NCBI GenBank assembly: GCA_023231475.1
Contig: JALJEE010001851.1
Span: 1-47,930, forward strand
Source: Seison nebaliae
Lineage: Eukaryota > Rotifera > Pararotatoria > Seisonacea > Seisonidae
Length of the DNA stretch: 47,930 nt
Reading direction: 5' to 3'
The first letter of the stretch is position 1. Each line of letters opens with the position of its first letter. The notes below the pieces were generated by a model, which was not told the origin of the DNA, did not search any database, and saw nothing but the letters and a program-made list of their open reading frames with translations. Shown here piece after piece: positions 45,035 to 47,930 of this stretch. Position numbers and translations under genes: made by a program.

Positions 45035-47930
45035 ATGGAGATGTCGAGGTTATTGTTCATTGGCAATGCTTCGAATTTTAAAACTATTATGAAAGGAATA
45101 GAAAGAGCGTGAAAAAAACAAGAATTATAGTTTTGGCGGTAATAGTACTGGCATTATTTCTACTCGGCTCAACAACATTTGTCTTTGCCACTTCAAGTAA
45201 CAATAATGAAATAAATGTAACGATAGACATTACGACAATTCAGTTAGCAATTTATAAATTAATCTCTCTAATTTTTGTGATTCATTCAAATTAGGAACTC
45301 AATTAACAACAGTCACCTAATATTTAAGTTCACCAATTTCTAATTCGAAATTGAACTTCATTATTTCTTGACAGCGGCACTTCCATTAACTTGACAACCA
45401 CAATTTCCACCGGACAAAATTATTCCAATTATTCTTCTCTCTCTAATATATCAACGAACGTGAAGTTATTTAGATCGAAAATTTCGTTGATATTTATTAA
45501 TTCTATTATTATGTTCAGTTATACTTCCAATTTTGATGGAACAACATCACCTGAGATTACTAATGTAGACGACAATACAACTATGAGTTCACTATTTGAC
45601 AGTACATCTGAAAATGAGCAAACGAATAACGATTTTTTATCGGTTTCAAGTTTGATTTTTCCAATATCTTATTGACATTTGAATGATTTGACGTCTCATT
45701 GACATCGAAGAGCACCGATTATTAAAATTCTCGTCCAGATAATTTAGAATAAACAATAATAATTATTATTATAATAAAGAAAAATAAGATTAATTTTAAT
45801 TTATCGCTTTTTTCTTCCTTTTCCAAAGAAGACAAAACTTCCACTGTATATAGGGGAATAACCAACGATGGTGAAACGCAATTTGATACCGTACCAACAA
45901 TTGGTAGGTTCCAAATGACAACCGACAGTACAATAAATATAGGGAAAACTTCTATTGAAACAGAAGCGACATCTAAATTATTAGGACAAACAGATGAAGA
46001 TACAACCAGGATAACACATGATGGAACGATAATCAAGAAAAAAACCAGCACTGTAGTTAATGATATTACTAATATCTTATCAAATAATCCAACACAAAGT
46101 TTAATTACGACTGGAATTAGAGGGTTTGAAAAATTTAATAGTATTTACAGAATTATCCACTTTCAAGATCACCAATAAGAGTGTTAAGTTTCAAGCTAAT
46201 ATAGGAAAGTAAGTAAGATAAACGAATAAGGTTTTTTTAGGGAGAAAGGTCAGCGATAACTTTGTTTGTTGGAATGTTCATTTTATTTTATCCGCATCGT
46301 TTACTATATGAGTAGAATGTATAGAACTTATCAATACAGATGTATTAAGAGTTTGTTTCGATAGTTCCTTGCGTTTCTTACAGAAGAATGCCCAAAGAAG
46401 AGACTATAAAATAATTGTAGAGTAAAATTAAAAGAATTTAATTTTCAAATCTCCTTAATTTTTCTTTTGTAATTTAGATCAACTCCAACAAACGAAGTGA
46501 CAATATCGTCCATGTCAATAATACCTTCAATTACTTTAACCTCTTTAGAAATGTCGCCAAGTATTTTAACAGGCGGAACAAGATTTTCACCGTTTGCTAA
46601 ATTAACGACAAATGCAATTAGCGGTACCGTAGAAAATATAAAATCAACAACACCATTAACCAGAACTACGACAATAATAAAGACAAGTGTTAGTTATTTT
46701 GGGTAGGGTAATAATAGAATTGACAATATGTGTAAGAAGTAATGATATAATTGTTCTTATGGAACAACAACGTTTTCTTATTAGGAAAAATTGCAATTAA
46801 CCTTTGTGCGAAAAAAAACTATGTCCAAAGATATTTATTTTTCAAAATATAGTTCAAAGGTAATAATGGTTTCTTTTTCCGTTCAGACTTTCTCGTCTAT
46901 GGCCACCGGAACAACCAGTTTGGAAACAACCGTACCAAACTTAAGATTAACAACTAAAACAACAACCACGGTTCTAACACTATCGGCAGTAACGACGACG
47001 GGGGAAACGATAAGAAATCCTGCAACAACGACAACTGGAACTACCATATATGTTAGAATTAGACCCTAAAATAAGAATATAGTCAGAATAAGAACGAATG
47101 TATTTCAATCTTTTGCGAACTAACATTTTAGAAAAGATAAACATAAGATACAATAAATTCTATAAACAAATAATTTAAAATTTCTTACTTCTTCTTTGAA
47201 TTTATATCTAATTCAACACCAATTAAATATGCGAATTGTGTTTTTCTATCTTCTATTTTATCTAGTACGGCAGAGTTCAATCTACAGAACCGGTGGAAAG
47301 AACAACAGCAACAAAGGCAACAACAACAACTGGAACTACCATATATGTTAGAATTAGACCCTAAAATAAGAATATAGTCAGAATAAGAACGAATGTATTT
47401 CAATCTTTTGCGAACTAACATTTTAGAAAAGATAAACATAAAATACAATAAATTCTATAAACAAATAATTTAATTTCTTACTTCTTCTTTGAATTTATAT
47501 CTAATTCAACACCAATTAAATATGCGAATTGTGTTTTTCTATCTTCTATTTTATCTAGTACGGCAGAGTTCAATCTACAGAACCGGCGGAAAGAACAACA
47601 GCAACAACAACAACAGAATTGACGGAAAGAACAACAACGGCTACAACAACAACGACGACGAATACAACAACAACAACAACGACTACAACGACAACGACAA
47701 CGACAACGACAACATCAACAACAACGACTACAACGACAACGACTACAACAACAACAACAACAACCACGACGACGACAACGACTACAACAACAACAACCAA
47801 GACGACGACGACAACAACAACCACGACGACTACAACGACAACGACAACGACAACGACAACATCAACGAGTCAATTACCTGGTTTAGATTTGCTTCTCCAA
47901 TCCTCATCGCCATCATCATCATCATCAACA
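45035..47930 (+). CDS. Thr-rich mucin-like single-pass membrane protein, runs off the window
   Basis: Exons joined by frame: 45035-45048, 45102-45242, 45295-45327, 45375-45464, 45519-45649, 45829-46123, 46478-46687, 46887-47051, 47266-47346, 47559 to the window end. The start MEMSRKSVKKTR is short and basic, with an in-frame stop just upstream. It is followed by a membrane anchor (IIVLAVIVLALFLLGSTTFV), so the long remainder should lie outside the cell. That part is rich in Thr, Ser and Asn, with many Asn-x-Ser/Thr sites (INLTTT, NYSNYSS, NISTNVNYTS, DNTT), and ends in an almost pure Thr tract encoded by ACN repeats from about 47600. Such domains are heavily O-glycosylated; it would be a mucin-like surface coat or, if cleaved, a secreted mucin. 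No enzyme domain is seen. The gene is incomplete at its 3' end, and the last 75 bases duplicate LIN-41-like sequence. Confidence 0.7.
47027..47590 (+). repeat. tandem duplication of an exon plus intron, about 294 bp per unit
   Basis: The sequence from ACTGGAACTACCATATATG through the following intron and into TACGGCAGAGTTCAATCTAC occurs twice, offset by about 295 bases. The two introns (47052-47265 and 47347-47558) differ by one substitution and a 2-nt indel. Splice sites and phase 0 are kept in both, so each unit adds 27 codons of Thr-rich sequence. The near identity means the duplication is very recent, or is an assembly artefact. Confidence 0.9.
47600..47870 (+). repeat. ACN trinucleotide tract encoding poly-Thr
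   Basis: ACA, ACG, ACT and ACC codons follow each other for about 90 codons with only a few Asn, Ser, Lys, Ala or Glu codons. The mix of third bases means the Thr run is kept at protein level rather than being a pure DNA slippage repeat. Exact length is likely to be unreliable in an assembly. Confidence 0.85.
47856..47930 (+). repeat. 75-base inverted copy of LIN-41-like coding sequence
   Basis: From ACAACATCAACGAGTCAATT to the last base, the sequence equals the reverse complement of 31585-31659, inside the LIN-41-like gene. Both places are read in the same frame (TSTSQLPGLDLLLQ then a Ser run). The central 45 bases are not repetitive, so the match is not chance. It begins exactly where the Thr tract shares ACAACATCAAC with that gene and continues to the window end. 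Confidence 0.95.

Noticed and set aside
47570-47824. Minus-strand frame of almost pure valine
   Set aside because: It is the antisense of the ACN (Thr) repeat of the mucin-like gene; the plus-strand frame joins upstream exons in phase.

Overview
This is a eukaryotic, AT-rich, gene-dense window from an invertebrate animal. Genes carry many short introns (mostly about 45-60 nt) and sit a few hundred bases to about 2 kb apart. Recognisable genes are a Tousled-like kinase, proteasome subunit alpha-5, the axonemal protein SPEF2, a gustatory-receptor-like 7TM protein, a TRIM-NHL protein of the LIN-41/TRIM71 group, a DUF389 membrane protein and a membrane-anchored trypsin-like protease. LIN-41 and the receptor point to a bilaterian, possibly a small arthropod. 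SPEF2 implies motile cilia or flagellated sperm, which argues against mites and ticks. The species cannot be fixed from the sequence.

Layout. 0.1-1.8 kb: remains of a non-LTR retrotransposon (LINE), with a reverse-transcriptase piece between two ORF1-like pieces. 2.9-3.6 kb: a fibrinogen-like domain remnant. 4.6-7.9 kb (+): Tousled-like kinase, convergent with PSMA5 (8.1-9.0 kb, -); PSMA5 is divergent from SPEF2 (9.4-17.5 kb, +). 17.8-19.3 kb (-): an unknown multipass protein. 19.8-21.6 kb: possible small two-exon genes. 23.0-24.1 kb (-): an unknown Ser-rich protein. 26.3-27.8 kb (-): gustatory-receptor-like gene. 29.7-34.1 kb (-): intronless LIN-41-like gene. 36.3-38.3 kb (-): DUF389 gene. 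38.7-40.1 kb (-): type II membrane serine protease. 41.4-42.7 kb (+): coiled-coil protein. 43.1-44.2 kb (-): an eight-exon unknown gene found by splice-frame reading. 45.0-47.9 kb (+): Thr-rich mucin-like membrane protein running off the end.

Gene models were built by hand: exons were joined where a GT...AG intron restored both reading frame and, where known, the family sequence. This exposed an unusual feature: about 50 of roughly 60 inferred introns start with GTT rather than GTA or GTG. Other points of interest are candidate let-7 sites downstream of the LIN-41-like gene, a fresh exon-plus-intron duplication in the mucin-like gene, a 75-base inverted copy of LIN-41-like coding sequence at the very end of the window (possibly an assembly join), a predicted 27-nt intron, and an 18-nt microexon. 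No rRNA, tRNA or CRISPR array was seen.
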